Source: Eleusine coracana subsp. coracana
Lineage: Eukaryota > Streptophyta > Magnoliopsida > Poales > Poaceae
Assembly (NCBI GenBank): GCA_032690845.1
Contig: CM064430.1
Location: forward strand, 10,604,949-10,668,948
Direction: 5' to 3'
DNA length: 64,000 bases
In this document: positions 1 through 10,883 of the stretch, piece by piece
How the letters are laid out: each line of letters starts with the position of its first letter
Position numbering within the stretch: position 1 is the stretch's first letter
Notes under the pieces: generated by a model
The model's input: the letters and a program-made list of their open reading frames with translations, nothing else
Database searches by the model: none
Told to the model about the DNA's origin: nothing
Translations under genes and position numbers: made by a program

Positions 1-735
1 TAGAGGGGGAATTTGGCATAAACAAGACACAACACAAGAAGAAAATTTATAGTTCCATTCCTAAGGCTTTAGCACTATGAAGTGCTTAGAAAATAGGGAG
101 AGAGTGAGGGAGAGTTAGGAGGAGGTTCGGGCTTGTCGATGCCTTCTCCACACTTGTACCTCGGCGGATGCTTTTCTTTCTTAGTAAGTATTCGTGATCT
201 TCCAATGGTATTTAAGTTTTCCTTTTAAGTAAGTTCTTTCCTTAGTTGCTTATGGGATCATTGCTCTAGTTATTTAGAGTATCATAGTCTTCTATAAGTG
301 TGACATCGATACTTTGATAGTAATTAATAGCATAGACGTGGTGTCTAGGCTAGAGGTTACCTTTGTTTTCCGCGTGCCCCATGGTTTGTAGAGGTAGTCG
401 GTAGGTGGGGACAGCCATACCCGACCTTAGTAATCCTCCATGTTTGGGTACATCGTAGAGCTGTTGACGGGAGTCACCTGTGGATGCAGGGGTAAGCCGG
501 TGCCCGAAGTAAGCACTAATCGACTGAACCTATCTTATTTTAGGATCTTTTACCATAGGAATCCTCTCTAGCCTCCGCCTACCATATTCTTGTTGTCCTT
601 GGACCAATTAGGATAGAAGAAAAGTACACACATGTTCCCTGTGATTCGATAACCTGGAATACTCCTAGGTGAAGTGCTACATTGGTATATGTGCACTTGT
701 GGATTTATCTATGATCATAAGAAATACCAACAAGA
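1..735 (+). mobile_element. Ty3/gypsy LTR remnant, 5' end outside the window
   Basis: The stretch is AT-rich and non-coding. It runs directly into a primer-binding-site-like sequence that matches the 3' end of tRNA-Asp (TGGCGCCGTTGCCGGGGA class), which is the usual neighbour of a gypsy 5' LTR in grasses. I cannot see the start of the LTR, and no partner LTR or coding region follows, because the sequence switches into another element at about 860. The element family is inferred from the PBS type only. Confidence 0.55.
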
Positions 736-858
736 ATTTCTGACACCGTTGCCGGGGATAGTAATATTTTTAGTGCGATGTTAAGAAGTGTCAACAAGCA
801 TTTCTGGCGCCGTTGTCAGGGATAGTAATATTTCTGGTGCGATGTTAAGAAGTGTCAA
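731..858 (+). repeat. Two 64-bp tandem units carrying tRNA-Asp-type PBS motifs
   Basis: Units 731-794 and 795-858 are near-identical copies. Each begins around CAAG(A/C)ATTTCTG and each holds a TGGCGCCGTTGCCGGGGA-like motif: TGACACCGTTGCCGGGGA in the first and TGGCGCCGTTGTCAGGGA in the second. The array ends at a unit boundary where copy A begins. A functional element needs only one PBS, so this is a local duplication or a rearrangement scar. Confidence 0.75.
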
Positions 859-860
859 CA

Positions 861-2154
861 ACCCATAGACTAGGTGTCATCCTCCAACTCTCTCGGAGAT
901 AACCTCCTCCATCTCAGCTGTCATCAGATCTGCCAAGTCAAAGTGATGCCTCCACAGTATAGCTGCCACTGCCCACTAATGAAGAAGTGTGAACTCCTCT
1001 CGATACCTAGACCGTGGGATGATAGTCCTGGTGACTATCGCTCTAACCACCTTTGCCTCTGCAGTGAGCATAGAAGGGCATCTGTCAAAGCCTGGAATGT
1101 GCGGTGGTGGAAAGGCGACGGGCACCATGTCGTCTGGAGGTAGTGTCCCTTCCTGTGGTCTGCGGGGTGGAACGAGGGTCCCATAGGTGCTCCTGTGCAA
1201 CTATAGGTCTGAAGCTAGGAACCCTAGTGCAGCTATATGGTCCTCTCTGGTCAAACACTGGGGCTCTCCTCTGAACAAGAACCAGATCTTTGAACGGTCT
1301 TTGGCTACCCATAGTGTAGCAGAAAACTCCAGCACTATGTCCTCTCTGTATCTGAAGGCGTTGGTGACCAACTCTGCTAGTCCAGGCAAGCATGTGAAGT
1401 ACTTTTTGTGGCTCTCCTCATAGCCGGATACAATGTGTACTGCTGAGCCACAAATAGTCCAGACTTGCCCTTCTTGGCAAGTTAGCATCTCAAGCCCTCA
1501 CCAAATCTCCTCTGAAGATTGGTCTAGTACCTCTCTCCTCCAGCAGGGTCCATGGGGACTGGAACCCACTGCTCAAAGGAGACAAGGCATCTCACCTTAA
1601 GATCCTTGGTAGGAACCTTAAAGATATCTCCCTATCCACCTGTGCTACAAGTCCTTGCAGCCTCCTGGTGCACACCTCACAGGTGCACTGCGGGTCTCCT
1701 GCCCGGTGAGCTGACCTCTGGGGTCTTCTCTATGCTAGTTTCTCCATCTTCTCCTCCTCAAATTCCTTAGACTCAGACTAGGACTCACTGTCCTCCTCTA
1801 ACTCCTCCTGCTCAGACTCCTCATGTTGTATCTAGAGGATCCCTGCTCCATAGTTATCGACGACCTCTCCAAACGAGAAGCCGGAGTACTCTACGACCAA
1901 GGTGACAGAACAACTCCTGTGGCCAACCCCTGAGCTGTTGTCCTCTGTCTGGTACTCCTCCTCAGTCCCTAAGTATCATCTGTCTGCTCTATGATCAACC
2001 GTGATCCAGGTGTCCTGCGGGAAGTTTCCATGGCATCTAGGTGTTGTGCCAATTTTCTGGCTCTCTCTGACTCTGGGTCCAGCCTGGTCCTCTTCTTGCA
2101 TCTGGGCTTCTCTGGCATCTTGCCCTTGCCCTTATCCTGACCTGACCCTGCCAT
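861..2154 (-). pseudogene. Extra ORF of copy A, broken (plant transposon-type protein)
   Basis: The minus-strand product starts MAGSGQDKGKGKM at 2154. It continues with a basic segment (KKRTRLDPESERARK) and then a globular part including FRYREDIVLEFSATLW and FRGEPQCLTREDHIAALG. The same protein is in copy B (38263-40643), so this is a conserved element-encoded product and not chance coding. It resembles the grass 'putative plant transposon protein' type found in LTR elements. The frame is broken by shifts and by stops at positions where copy B has Gln or Arg (CAG to TAG, CGA to TGA). No catalytic motif is visible and the function is unknown. Confidence 0.65.
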
Positions 2155-3976
2155 CTCTGCTGCTGAAACTATCACTGCACGCATATGGGTATGGATAGGA
2201 TAAGTATAGAACCTAGTATGATCTATAAGTAAAGCACCGCTAGGTAAGAATGTGCAACAGATATCCTAGCACCAAATGAAGGACATGATCACTAGACAAA
2301 TAAGGCATTGTGACAAGAGTGATCATCGACTATATGTGGCTGGTGAGAGTCATCTACTGTGCAGTAAAATAATAGGCAATAAATCCAACTGTAGACTAAA
2401 CAAGAGACAAACCCTAGAATTGCAATTTTCAAATATGCATGTATCTAATTGCAACCTAGGTTGAGCTAATTTCTCAATTAATGCAACTAATCATGGGAAA
2501 TGAATCTAATTGCATCAATTAAAGCTAATTGCTCAAAATTAGGGCATGAATCGATTAGTTGGAGGAAGTAGAACAATACCCTAGGAGAAGAACGAAGTAG
2601 AACACTAAAGAACACAACCGATCGCTGAAAAGTGGAAGCTTTTTGGGGTCGCCGGCAATAGAGGTGGAGGGAGAGGCAACTTGCCCTAATTTTTGGTGGA
2701 ACTCAGCACTGGAGGAGGGGAGCTACGGCTAGCGCGCGCGTGGAGGGAGCAGGCGGTACAGGCGGTATCATCGGTCAGGCGTGCTGCAGTGAGGCACAGC
2801 AAGCGATGGTGGCACCGATGTGCAAGGGTGTTGGCGGCGATGGGAGTGCAGACGCGCGGCACTGCTACGTGTAGGTGAGCGGGGGCAAGATGGGGGCATG
2901 GTGCATGAGGCGGCTGTCAGCAATGAGCTCGAAGGTGCGGGCGTGGCTGGCGGTGGCTTGGTCGGCGACGGAGACAGGGGAGCAACAGCGGCGTGTCTTG
3001 AGCGGAGTTTCGGTGTCGGGGGTCGAATAGGGAAGAAACCAAAATTTGACCTAGGTCAAAGACTGACGGACGACCGAGATCCAACAAGGGATAGAACAAC
3101 GGTCACGATTCAAAGCAAAGCACACGTTTTCAACATAGTGACCGGATGGTATGTTCTCTAGACCGGACAATCCGGTCACCTCTAGATCTGCTGGCATCTA
3201 TACAGACCGGACGGTATGGTCTCTAGGACTATTCTGTCCGGTCCCTACTGACAAGATTCTCCGAGGCAATGTGCATAGGGGCACTGACCGGACTATACGG
3301 TCCTTAGAGTGGATAAGAACCAAAGCAATTAAGAACCAAACAGGTATGTATGAGCCTTAATCCATGAACCGCGCAAGTGGGTTTAACATCGCAGTTCATA
3401 AGAACTTCCTCAATGGGCATGAAGCATAATCCTTTCATTTGGTCATACTTGTGGAGATGTAATCTCATATAGATCATGAGGCACAAATATCTCCAAATGT
3501 GACAAGTCTCCTTTGTGTTTCCTATATGACGCATGCAACAAGCGTTAAATATGCTTAGAGAGTAAACATGCCATGTGAATGCATGCAATATTAAACAAGA
3601 CACAAAGGAAACCTATCAATATCAAGTTTGAACCCTCTCAACCTTACTCACTATAAGCCATACCCTTGCCTTGAGAGAAGCCAAACCACCATCTCAAACA
3701 CTCCCCCTTGCTTATAGCTATCTTGAGTGGGTTAGACATTGACTAATTTTTATGTGTTTTTCTTTTAGTTAATTACACATGCATGGATGCAAAGCATACT
3801 AGTCACAAAGGAGTCCAAATTACCATGCAATGGTAGAAAACAAAGAACACACTACAACTACCAAGAACAAACATGGATACCTCCCTCATGATTAGATATA
3901 TCGTTGAGGTCCATGTCACTTGTGGTGGACTTCACTTGATCTTCAAGTAAGCTCCCGGTTCACCACCACCACCTTC
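2155..3976 (-). other. Non-coding spacer of copy A
   Basis: This corresponds to the spacer in copy B between gag and the extra ORF. It contains several imperfect GACCGGACNGTCCGGTC palindromes (about 3138-3300), and I see no supported coding region. The equivalent positions in an autonomous copia element would hold protease, integrase and RT, so their absence makes the family non-autonomous. Confidence 0.6.
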
Positions 3977-5325
3977 ATCTAGGTCTTGTTCTTGGGCACC
4001 CACTTGTACTTCGTTGACCTCTCAAGATCAACAATACACTTAGGCACCCATATACTCTTGAGCTTTCTCTTCTTGTTTGGTGGTACATAAGCCTTTGCTT
4101 TCACCTTGCCACCCTTGTCCCTAAAAAAGCTTGAAATGGGTGTTCTCATGGAACAAGTTAGCATTAGGTTAAACAATATAACTTCTCACCATAGGACAAT
4201 CCTTGATGGTGTGACCATCCTTGCAACACCTCTTGCAATAGTAGTCGTTGGCGAGTAGGGGTTTGATCCATACGGGGATGGAGTCACTCGTCCCAATGAT
4301 TTTGATGGCAGTGGGATATGAGCCAAGTCCCCAGTGGGAAACATTGTTCACAAGGTTTCTACCAAGAATCTCCTTGTGGATGGCTCCACCATGTGTGGGC
4401 CTCTCGAAGCCATCCACCATCATCTTCCTCTCTTCCTTGAGCTTGTGATATTCCTCCAAAACAAATGGCTCAAGAGAAGAAACATCGATTGAGGTGGTTA
4501 GTTCATGAAGCATAGTAGAAGCATTACTCTTAGATGAACTAGAGGAGGGAGAGGAAAGATCATCCACATTAATGGCCTCAAAAGTAAGTTCATGGGCCTT
4601 GTACTTCTCACATAGCTCTTCATGATCACCCTTGAGTTTGTCATAACTCTTGTTTAGGGCCTCATGAGATGTGATGATGTCCTTGAGCTCACTCTCAAGC
4701 TCACCAACACGATCCTTAGCCAACTTACATTCTTTGCTTACCACTTCCAACATTTTGGATTTCTTGACAAGGATATCGCGGGCTTGCTCAAGCATACTCC
4801 AAAGCTCGGCCCATGAGAGCTCCTCATCATCGCTATCATCACTGCTCTCATTCTCACCCCCCCCCCCCCCCAAGTTGGCTCGTGACCATGAGGCACGTGG
4901 GAGGTGGAGGAAGAGCTCATGAAAGTGTGGCATTGATCATGGCTAGGCCGGCCACTTCTTCATCATCGCTTGAGGAGGAGGATGTATCACTTGAGTTTTC
5001 ACTTGTTCACTCTCCAACAAGGGCCTTACGGGAGAACTTCTTCTTGTACTCTTGAGTTTTGCCTTTGCCTTTGCCCTTGTCCTTGTTGAAGTACCTCTTC
5101 TTCTTTTGCTTGGCTTTGGGGTCTTCTTCTTCATCACTTGAATCTTGGGACTTGAAAGCTTCCTTCTTTGGCTTGGGGCAATCCTGAACAAAGTGGTTTT
5201 TGGATCCATAGTTGAAGCACTTGCCCTTGGACTTGGAGGCAAACTTGTTCTTGAAGGTCCTCATCTTCTTTATGAGAAGAGTCAAGTCCTCAGTCAAGTC
5301 ATCTTCATCTTCATCATCATCATCA
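3977..5325 (-). pseudogene. gag of copy A, broken, two zinc knuckles
   Basis: Minus-strand gag of the copia type. The first knuckle reads CFNYGSKNHFVQDC, so the second Cys of the CX2CX4HX4C motif is Tyr. A Lys-rich linker follows, then a coiled-coil-like segment (QARDILVKKSKMLEVVSKEC, then KDRVGELESELKDI). The second knuckle, CKRCCKDGHTIKDC, is intact. The C-terminus reads KYKWVPKNKT before the stop at 3977. A 15-nt C run (4857-4871, G on the coding strand) falls in the linker and shifts the frame. The N-terminal UBN2-like half is missing beyond 5325. Confidence 0.75.
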
Positions 5326-5860
5326 GGTCAGATTGTAGCTGAACCTAGGTATGAACAATGAATTGCCATGGAGATAGCACGGGGAGGGAGAGGGAGGAAG
5401 CTAGCTTCTGCTATGGGAGTGGAGCCCTCGCTCCTGGGCGCGGTCGCTGGCATTTGGGTCCTCGCGGTGGCGGAGCCGAAGCGGAGGGAGGTCGCCGAGG
5501 CGGGTGAGCGGCAGGGCGGGGAGGCGGCACCAGGTGGGCGAGCGGTAGGGAGGGTGCAGGGAAGCGGCATCAGCGTCGGCAGGGCGGGTGCAAGGAGGCG
5601 ACATCAGCATCGGCAGCAAGGGCGGGGATCTGGCGTCGGTATTGCCGTCGACAGGGCAGGTGCAGGGAGGCGGCGTCGGTGTTGGTAGGGTGTGTGCGAC
5701 GAGGCGGCGTCGGCATCGGTAGCAGGTGCAGGGAAGCGGCGTCAGTAGGAGTAGAGAATGAATCGGAGACTTGGCAGAGAATGAATCGGAGGCTAAGTCT
5801 CCCCCCCCCCCCCCATATGTTTGCCGAGTGCCTGCCACTTGGCACTCGGCAAAAACCCCA
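5326..5860. repeat. GC-rich repetitive block with a CACTA-type subterminal motif
   Basis: The block holds imperfectly repeated GGCGTCGGCATCGG-like units, a 14-nt C run (5801-5814) and, at about 5819-5855, TTTGCCGAGTGCC with its inverted partner GGCACTCGGCAAA. The same TTTGCCGAGTG motif fills the CACTA end at 7660-8034, so this may be the other flank of one CACTA element or a separate fragment. Open frames on both strands look like by-products of the GC-rich repeat and I do not call a gene. Confidence 0.45.
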
Positions 5861-7659
5861 CTATTTATGAGAGAAATGAGCCATAATTAACTACGTATTC
5901 ATTCTGCCAGAATTTAGAAAACCGCCCTCCTAGCTAAAATCTCTCTATGTGCAATCGCTCGAGACTAATCTGCAATAAAATGTGCCTCTCAAATTACTCC
6001 TTTGATTGATGTGATAGTCTAGGTCTTGGTGATATTTTCCAATACGTTGGAAAGGAAAAACCAAAGGTCTGAAACACAACCCATAACACTGTGATCATGC
6101 TTCATCACAAGTCACACAAATGACACGTGAAAAACATGATACATGCGTGGTGTGTTCATAGCAGCCTTCTATTTTTCTTGCACGTTGTACTCATGTTGAA
6201 AGACTCAGCATATGCTATTTTTTAATTTGGAACAACTTCACATAGATAGGCAAAGTTGGATAAATCCGACCAGCCAATCTCTCCATGCCACCCTTGGCCT
6301 TTCAATTAGTACTAGTAATCCTACCCACGCATTTGCGTGGCTAATCTTGACATTTTATTAGAAATTTGCTAATATAATGTTTTAAAATTTTGATGTATGA
6401 CTTGTATAATTCACTTGGATTCATTGAATCAGACATCCTTATGATTAAGACTCTTAAACGCATAAGAACCTTAGAAGAGTAGGAGGACCTGAGCATGAGT
6501 TAGTGTCAAGCAAAGGATACAGTTAATCTCTAGAGCCGTCCAAAGTCAACAATAACATGGTAGTAAAAATTAACCACAAAACTAACTTGCGTCTTCAACA
6601 GCACGGAGTTTAATTCAAGTGTGAACCTGCAAGTCTACAGGCTTATAAAATGAAGGTTTACCCGTACTCCTCTCAAACTTATCAGTCGTCAATTATATGC
6701 TATATATATTCTCAGGATTATTTCAACAGTTCTTCGCATGACAAATCTCTGTTTCAAGACAACGCACTCTGTAAGAATAATGTTCTAAAAGAATTGGCAC
6801 GCAAAATATTATTGTTTCACTGTACCGTTGGTAGGAGATATCAGATCGCAGAGCAGCTAAGGCTTGCCGTGACGTGCGCATGTCCGAGACCTGCAGAGCT
6901 CCAGTCGAGGCACATGGAAGACATCCGGTCTGCATCCTTCTTCATCGCGTGCTTCCATGTCTTGGTCACCTGAGAGCTCGAGTAGCGTGAGGTAGTTTTT
7001 CAATTGCATCTTGATGACGATGAGGTATGCCGCACGGGAGAAACAAATCATATGCTCAATGGTTGGACGCAGCTCGGGGAAAGCACTGACCCTTTGCAGC
7101 CGATTCCCAGCCAACCCATATTCCCATTGTCAACATCTTGTTGAGCTTGGAACATCATTGGTCTTCCAGAATAACAACCAAAACCTAACGACCGTTGCTG
7201 GCGGTGGCACCTGGCGGCTCGGAACATCATTGGTCTTCCAGTATAACAACCGAGACCTAACGTCATCGCTGGCGGCGGCATCTAGCGGCAGTGCAGAAGC
7301 TTATTGCTACGAGGGGAGAGTGTGTGCATATGAAAGCCTCTCTCATGGCGCAGCCCGATTGCCTTGCTTCCACGGTGAAGGGAAAGGGTATCGATCTGGA
7401 TGACGCAGGGGTGAATGACTTGGTAGACCGCAAAAGAATAAAGAAATTACCGATGGACAATATACAAATAGTGGTGAACCACCTAAACATATACAAGGGT
7501 ATTTGTGGTCTTTTTTTTTATAATGGTAGTGGTGGGTAATTTTTTTTTCTTTTTTCTCTAATTAACGTGAGAATTTCTAGGCCTTGAGAGCAAATATGGT
7601 GGCTCTTTTTATTGCTCAAATATATATATAAATAGATAGAGGACGAATAGTGGGGAAAA
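5861..7659. other. Low-information interval, probably interior of a CACTA-type element
   Basis: No supported gene. It contains a short hairpin, CCACGC-ATTT-GCGTGG (6325-6340), of the kind seen near some transposon ends, and a two-copy 72-bp tandem repeat (7149-7289). Short open frames around 6650-7500 show no recognisable domain. The interval lies between two stretches with the TTTGCCGAGTG motif, which suggests but does not prove that it is element interior. Confidence 0.35.
7149..7289. repeat. Two-copy tandem repeat, period 72 bp
   Basis: GGAACATCATTGGTCTTCCA occurs at 7149 and again at 7221, and each copy is followed by a similar (A/T)ATAACAACC...CCTAACG...CGCTGGCGGC stretch. The copies differ at several bases, so the duplication is not very recent. 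No coding role is clear. Confidence 0.75.
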
Positions 7660-8034
7660 AAATTATTTTGCCGAGTGTCTTGAAATGGCACTCGGCAAAA
7701 GGTTATCTTTGCCGTGTATCTTGAAATGGCACTCGGCAAAATGTTATCTCTGCCGAGTGTTCATAAGACACTCGGCAAATGGTTATCTTTGCCGAGTGTC
7801 TTGCGGTGACACTAGGCATAGGGTTGACGGCGTGCCAAACCCGCCCCACTGTTACTCTTTGCCGAATGCCACGTGGGCAAGCACTTGGCAAAGTTCATCT
7901 TTTGTCGAGTGCCCTTTTTTTCAACACTCGGCAAACTCAATTTATGCCAGAGTGTATATATTGTGCAAGTGTCTGCCTTCTGAGCTTTCGGCAAACATCA
8001 GAGCACTCGGCAAATAGGAGTTTTCCTGTAGTGT
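7660..8034 (-). mobile_element. CACTA (En/Spm superfamily) terminus with subterminal repeats
   Basis: The right edge reads TTTTCCTGTAGTG, which on the minus strand is CACTACAGGAAAA, the expected CACTA terminal inverted repeat. Inside it the motif TTTGCCGAGTG(T/C) or its complement CACTCGGCAAA occurs roughly ten times in both orientations, as in subterminal regions of grass CACTA elements. I could not find a matching terminus beginning CACTAC on the plus strand, so the left boundary is unknown. No transposase is visible. Confidence 0.75.
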
Positions 8035-8189
8035 TTATTACGTAAAAACATCATATTTACCCTGTGAATGAGAGCATGAGCACCCCATGAATAATAAGTA
8101 AAAACTGATAGATACCTATCTCGTTTAATAAAGATTGTTATATATAATCACTCAGTATAAAACCCGATCCACCAATTTTCTCCCATTAT

Positions 8190-8880
8190 ATTATTGACCG
8201 TAAAACAACAACGTGAGGTTACAGGGTATTATACTAAGGTGAAAAACATTTTCAAAAGAAGTGGATCGTTGTACTATAGAGTAGATAGATTTATCCAAAG
8301 GAAATTGATTAGAGGATCCGCAGCGGCAAGAGAATGCCTTTGCTGGCAAGAGAACTGCCGAGAACTTGGGCTTCCACATCCAAAGGGATTAGCTGGCCCT
8401 CTATCGACAAAGAGCAAGCCAGTGGCCGGGCAGAAGCCACCGAGATGGATTCGACCACCTGCCGGCTACATGAAGGTAAATGTTGATGCAGCGATATCCA
8501 AGAATACTGGTGTGGCGGCAGCTACTGCGGTAGCCCGGAACAATGAGGGTGTTTTTTATGGTGCATCGGTTCTTGTCCTGGATGGCCTAACGGATCTAGT
8601 GGTAATGGAGGCAATAGCCTGTAGAGAGAGGCTGGCTTTGGCCGGTGATCTACTTATGCAGAAATTTTGGTTGGCCTCTAACTGTCTGAGAGCAATTAAC
8701 AACATCAAGATAGGCGGTCTTGGAAGGTATGGACCAATCATCCTCAGTTGTCTGAGAGCAATTTGCTCATGAAAGTGGGGACTCTAATGTACTATAGACC
8801 GATACATGTTTGAGCTTGTGCTACATGTATCGTTGATACAGAGGCCGAAATATTAATATTATATTCTCTTATCTAAAAAA
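8190..8880 (+). pseudogene. LINE 3' fragment with RNase H-like (RVT_3) domain
   Basis: The product from about 8194 to 8772 contains PRWIRPPAGYMKVNVDAAIS, then VARNNEGVFYGASVLVLDGL, VVMEAIACRERLALAGDL and ASNCLRAINNI. This is the order of the RNase H-like domain at the C-terminus of plant LINE and related RT proteins (NVDAA as first Asp motif, MEA.A as Glu motif). The Asp usually found in the SD(C) motif reads SNC here. The upstream RT and endonuclease are absent. The unit ends near CTTATCTAAAAAAA at 8870-8880, consistent with a LINE A-tail. It is a 5'-truncated copy. Confidence 0.7.
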
Positions 8881-9499
8881 ATGTTAACACGCACAATCTC
8901 GCACGGAGCTCTATTTATAATGCACTAGGTAAGCATGTGTGGTTTTTGGCTCCACCAGAAGGAGTTTGTAATTCCTATCTCATAAATCAATAAAGGGATA
9001 GGCTTTCTCTGAAAAAAAAAGCAATGCTTTAAGACACATGCTTATGTCCCATATACAATGATCCATCCTTTCATAAAGCGATTTTTATCCTATTTATTTT
9101 AATTTTGAGAAACCATATGGATATGTGCCATGGTTTATAATATATGATGAGTAATTGACTTGAGCGGATTTGGTGTTTGAGTTGAAATATGAGAATCTGG
9201 GGATTGCATGAGTTTGTGCATGTCATGGTTATGACTAACCGGAGTTGGTGGAGGAATTGGTGATGTTGCAGGAGTTGGGAAATGTATTTGCTTGTCTCAT
9301 GATGTGTAGATCACTGGACTCGACTTGGCTGTCAATGGCAAGAGGATCGGGCACAAGTAGAAGACTTGGGGCCAGACGATCAGGAGGCCAGGTGGAGACA
9401 AGGGTGATCCATACCGCACATGTGGAGAGGCAAGAAGCACGGACGGTTTCACGGTTGAACCTTAAAACCATGGTTGTGATGAAGACGGCGTGTTGACCA
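8881..9499. other. Intergenic, nothing definite
   Basis: A second A-rich tail follows ATAAATCAATAAAGGGATAG at about 8985-9020, which could be the end of another retroposed fragment. Otherwise no domain, repeat or gene is supported here. Confidence 0.4.
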
Positions 9500-9854
9500 A
9501 GTCAAGGCGAGCGGGATGCCGGTGCAAGTGACAAGGGGGGCCGATGGATAGGGACTAGGAGAGACTTGCCGGTGGTCAGGATCGCGGGACAAGGTGACAC
9601 GCGTCGACATCAAGAAGTTATGCTTTGAGAAGCGTGCAAGGTAGTTTTCTGGTTTGGGCCTTAAAACCGGTGACGGCGATTCAAGGTGCACGTGGTACCA
9701 TCGCGGAGCTTGCGTCGAGGCGAAGCAAAGATGTGAAGGGTCCGATGGTATTCGGGTGAAGGAAAAAGAGATGGACAAGTTTGCCCCCGGTGGTAGGTGG
9801 GTGTGTTATGTAGGTCAAGGGTAGAGTGGTCATGTGAACAATAGACCCTAGGCC

Positions 9855-9862
9855 TATATAAG
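9855..9862 (+). promoter_or_regulatory. TATA box of the copia LTR
   Basis: TATATAAG lies in CCTAGGCCTATATAAGAAG, about 1.0 kb upstream of the PBS, in the position expected for the U3 promoter of a plant LTR. The downstream sequence contains TTAGGGTT and a T-rich stretch before the LTR end. Confidence 0.5.
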
Positions 9863-10488
9863 AAGAGGTAGGGCTGGTGAAAGAGGGGCATCTCTTTCCA
9901 TTATCCTTGTGTTAGGGTTCTATTCAAAGTGCTAGGAGAGGTCTTCATGTTCTAGTGGAGAGTAGTGGGTGTGTGAGAGACATCTCTTGCTCTTCCAAAT
10001 AGTGGGAGGAAGAGGGTGGCTTCCTAGTCTTGTATCCTTGTATCTTGACTTGATGAATCAATGATATGAGATTCAAATTCGTGCTCAAGTTCTTCCTCTC
10101 TCCCTAAATCCCGAATTTCTCTTTTTCCCTATTTTTGGAGCTATTTTTGTGGTGATTTTTTATCTTGATTTTGAGTGAGTTTTGGGATGGATTTTGTGTG
10201 GGATCTTGGTGCTATGATGTGCTAGAACAACCCTATATAGGTCCTTGACCGAATCAAGGCCACTAGCACCTTCGATTTGAAAGATTTCTCAAGTTTCCCC
10301 TTTTTGGTGTTCATGACACAAGATCTGAAATTCATGATGATTCCTTGTGATTTTTGAGTGGATCTCTTTAGAGGAGTGTCATGATCCAAGGAGGATGATC
10401 TGGTCCAAATTTTGTGATTTTTGGAGTTCGTTTGATAGGGTTTTGGTAATTTTCTTTCCCGAACGGAGCTGCTGTTTTGTCCAGGATA

Positions 10489-10635
10489 GAACTTCCGTGA
10501 CCATGATGGAACTTCCATCAAGAACCACGGAACTTCCATGAGTGACAGTTCTCCCATTGCCCGGAACTTCCGTGATTGATAGAACTTCCGTCAAGGGCTT
10601 TGAAACTTCCGTCGGGCACCACGGAACTTCCTTCA
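10489..10635 (+). repeat. Array of about seven GAACTTCC(G/A)T motifs in the LTR
   Basis: Seven imperfect copies of (G)GAACTTCCGT(C) occur within about 150 bp, several forming the palindrome ACGGAACTTCCGT or near it. Spacing is irregular (12-45 nt). Such short-motif clusters in LTRs often hold enhancer or U5 structure, but no function is shown here. Confidence 0.7.
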
Positions 10636-10883
10636 GGCTCAGTTTTGTGATCTCTCGGATTTTCCTTGTTATCCTTTTTGTTTCTCTTGTGCTTCCGCTA
10701 TGTGTCCTTTCGGTTTGAGTCATTCCTATGGTTAGCACATCACAAGTTGGTGTGTGTAATCTTGGTGACTTAGTTAGAGATTGGTTTGGATTGTAGTTGG
10801 GACATAGGTCAAGTTCTTGAGAAGAATTTTAATTGGCTCCCATTCACCTCCCCCCCCTCTGATCGCCTTCTCGATCCTTCAAT

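Larger units (their letters stand above)
861..5325 (-). mobile_element. Copy A: truncated gag-plus-extra-ORF copia-like element, reverse orientation
   Basis: Read on the minus strand, this follows the same order as the element at 33017-42217 (copy B): gag with two zinc knuckles, a non-coding spacer rich in GACCGG...CCGGTC motifs, then a second ORF. No reverse transcriptase or integrase is present between them. Both ends are missing. The gag end stops in a (ATC)n microsatellite at about 5325, and the second-ORF end stops at 861, where it abuts the duplicated PBS region. No LTR of this family is visible here. Confidence 0.8.
9500..10881 (+). mobile_element. 5' LTR (right part) of a copia element, start not located
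   Basis: The right edge is fixed by the ending ...CCTTCA at 10881, two bases before an initiator-Met PBS-like sequence and 64 nt before a gag start. The stretch contains a TATA box (9855-9862) and an array of GGAACTTCCGT-like motifs (10489-10635). The left boundary (TG...) is not clear to me and may lie left or right of 9500. The matching 3' LTR is not in the window because the element is truncated near 29410. Confidence 0.6.

Noticed and set aside
5401..5838. Minus-strand Pro/Thr/Arg-rich frame of 145 codons
   Set aside because: It is a by-product of GC-rich tandem repeats with a C run; there is no recognisable protein.
6325..6340. Helitron end suggested by the hairpin CCACGC-ATTT-GCGTGG
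   Set aside because: There is no TC start or CTRR end at the right distance, so I could not support it.
10489..10635. Heat-shock element reading of the GAACTTC motifs
   Set aside because: The spacing is GAA-N-TTC, while heat-shock elements need GAANNTTC.
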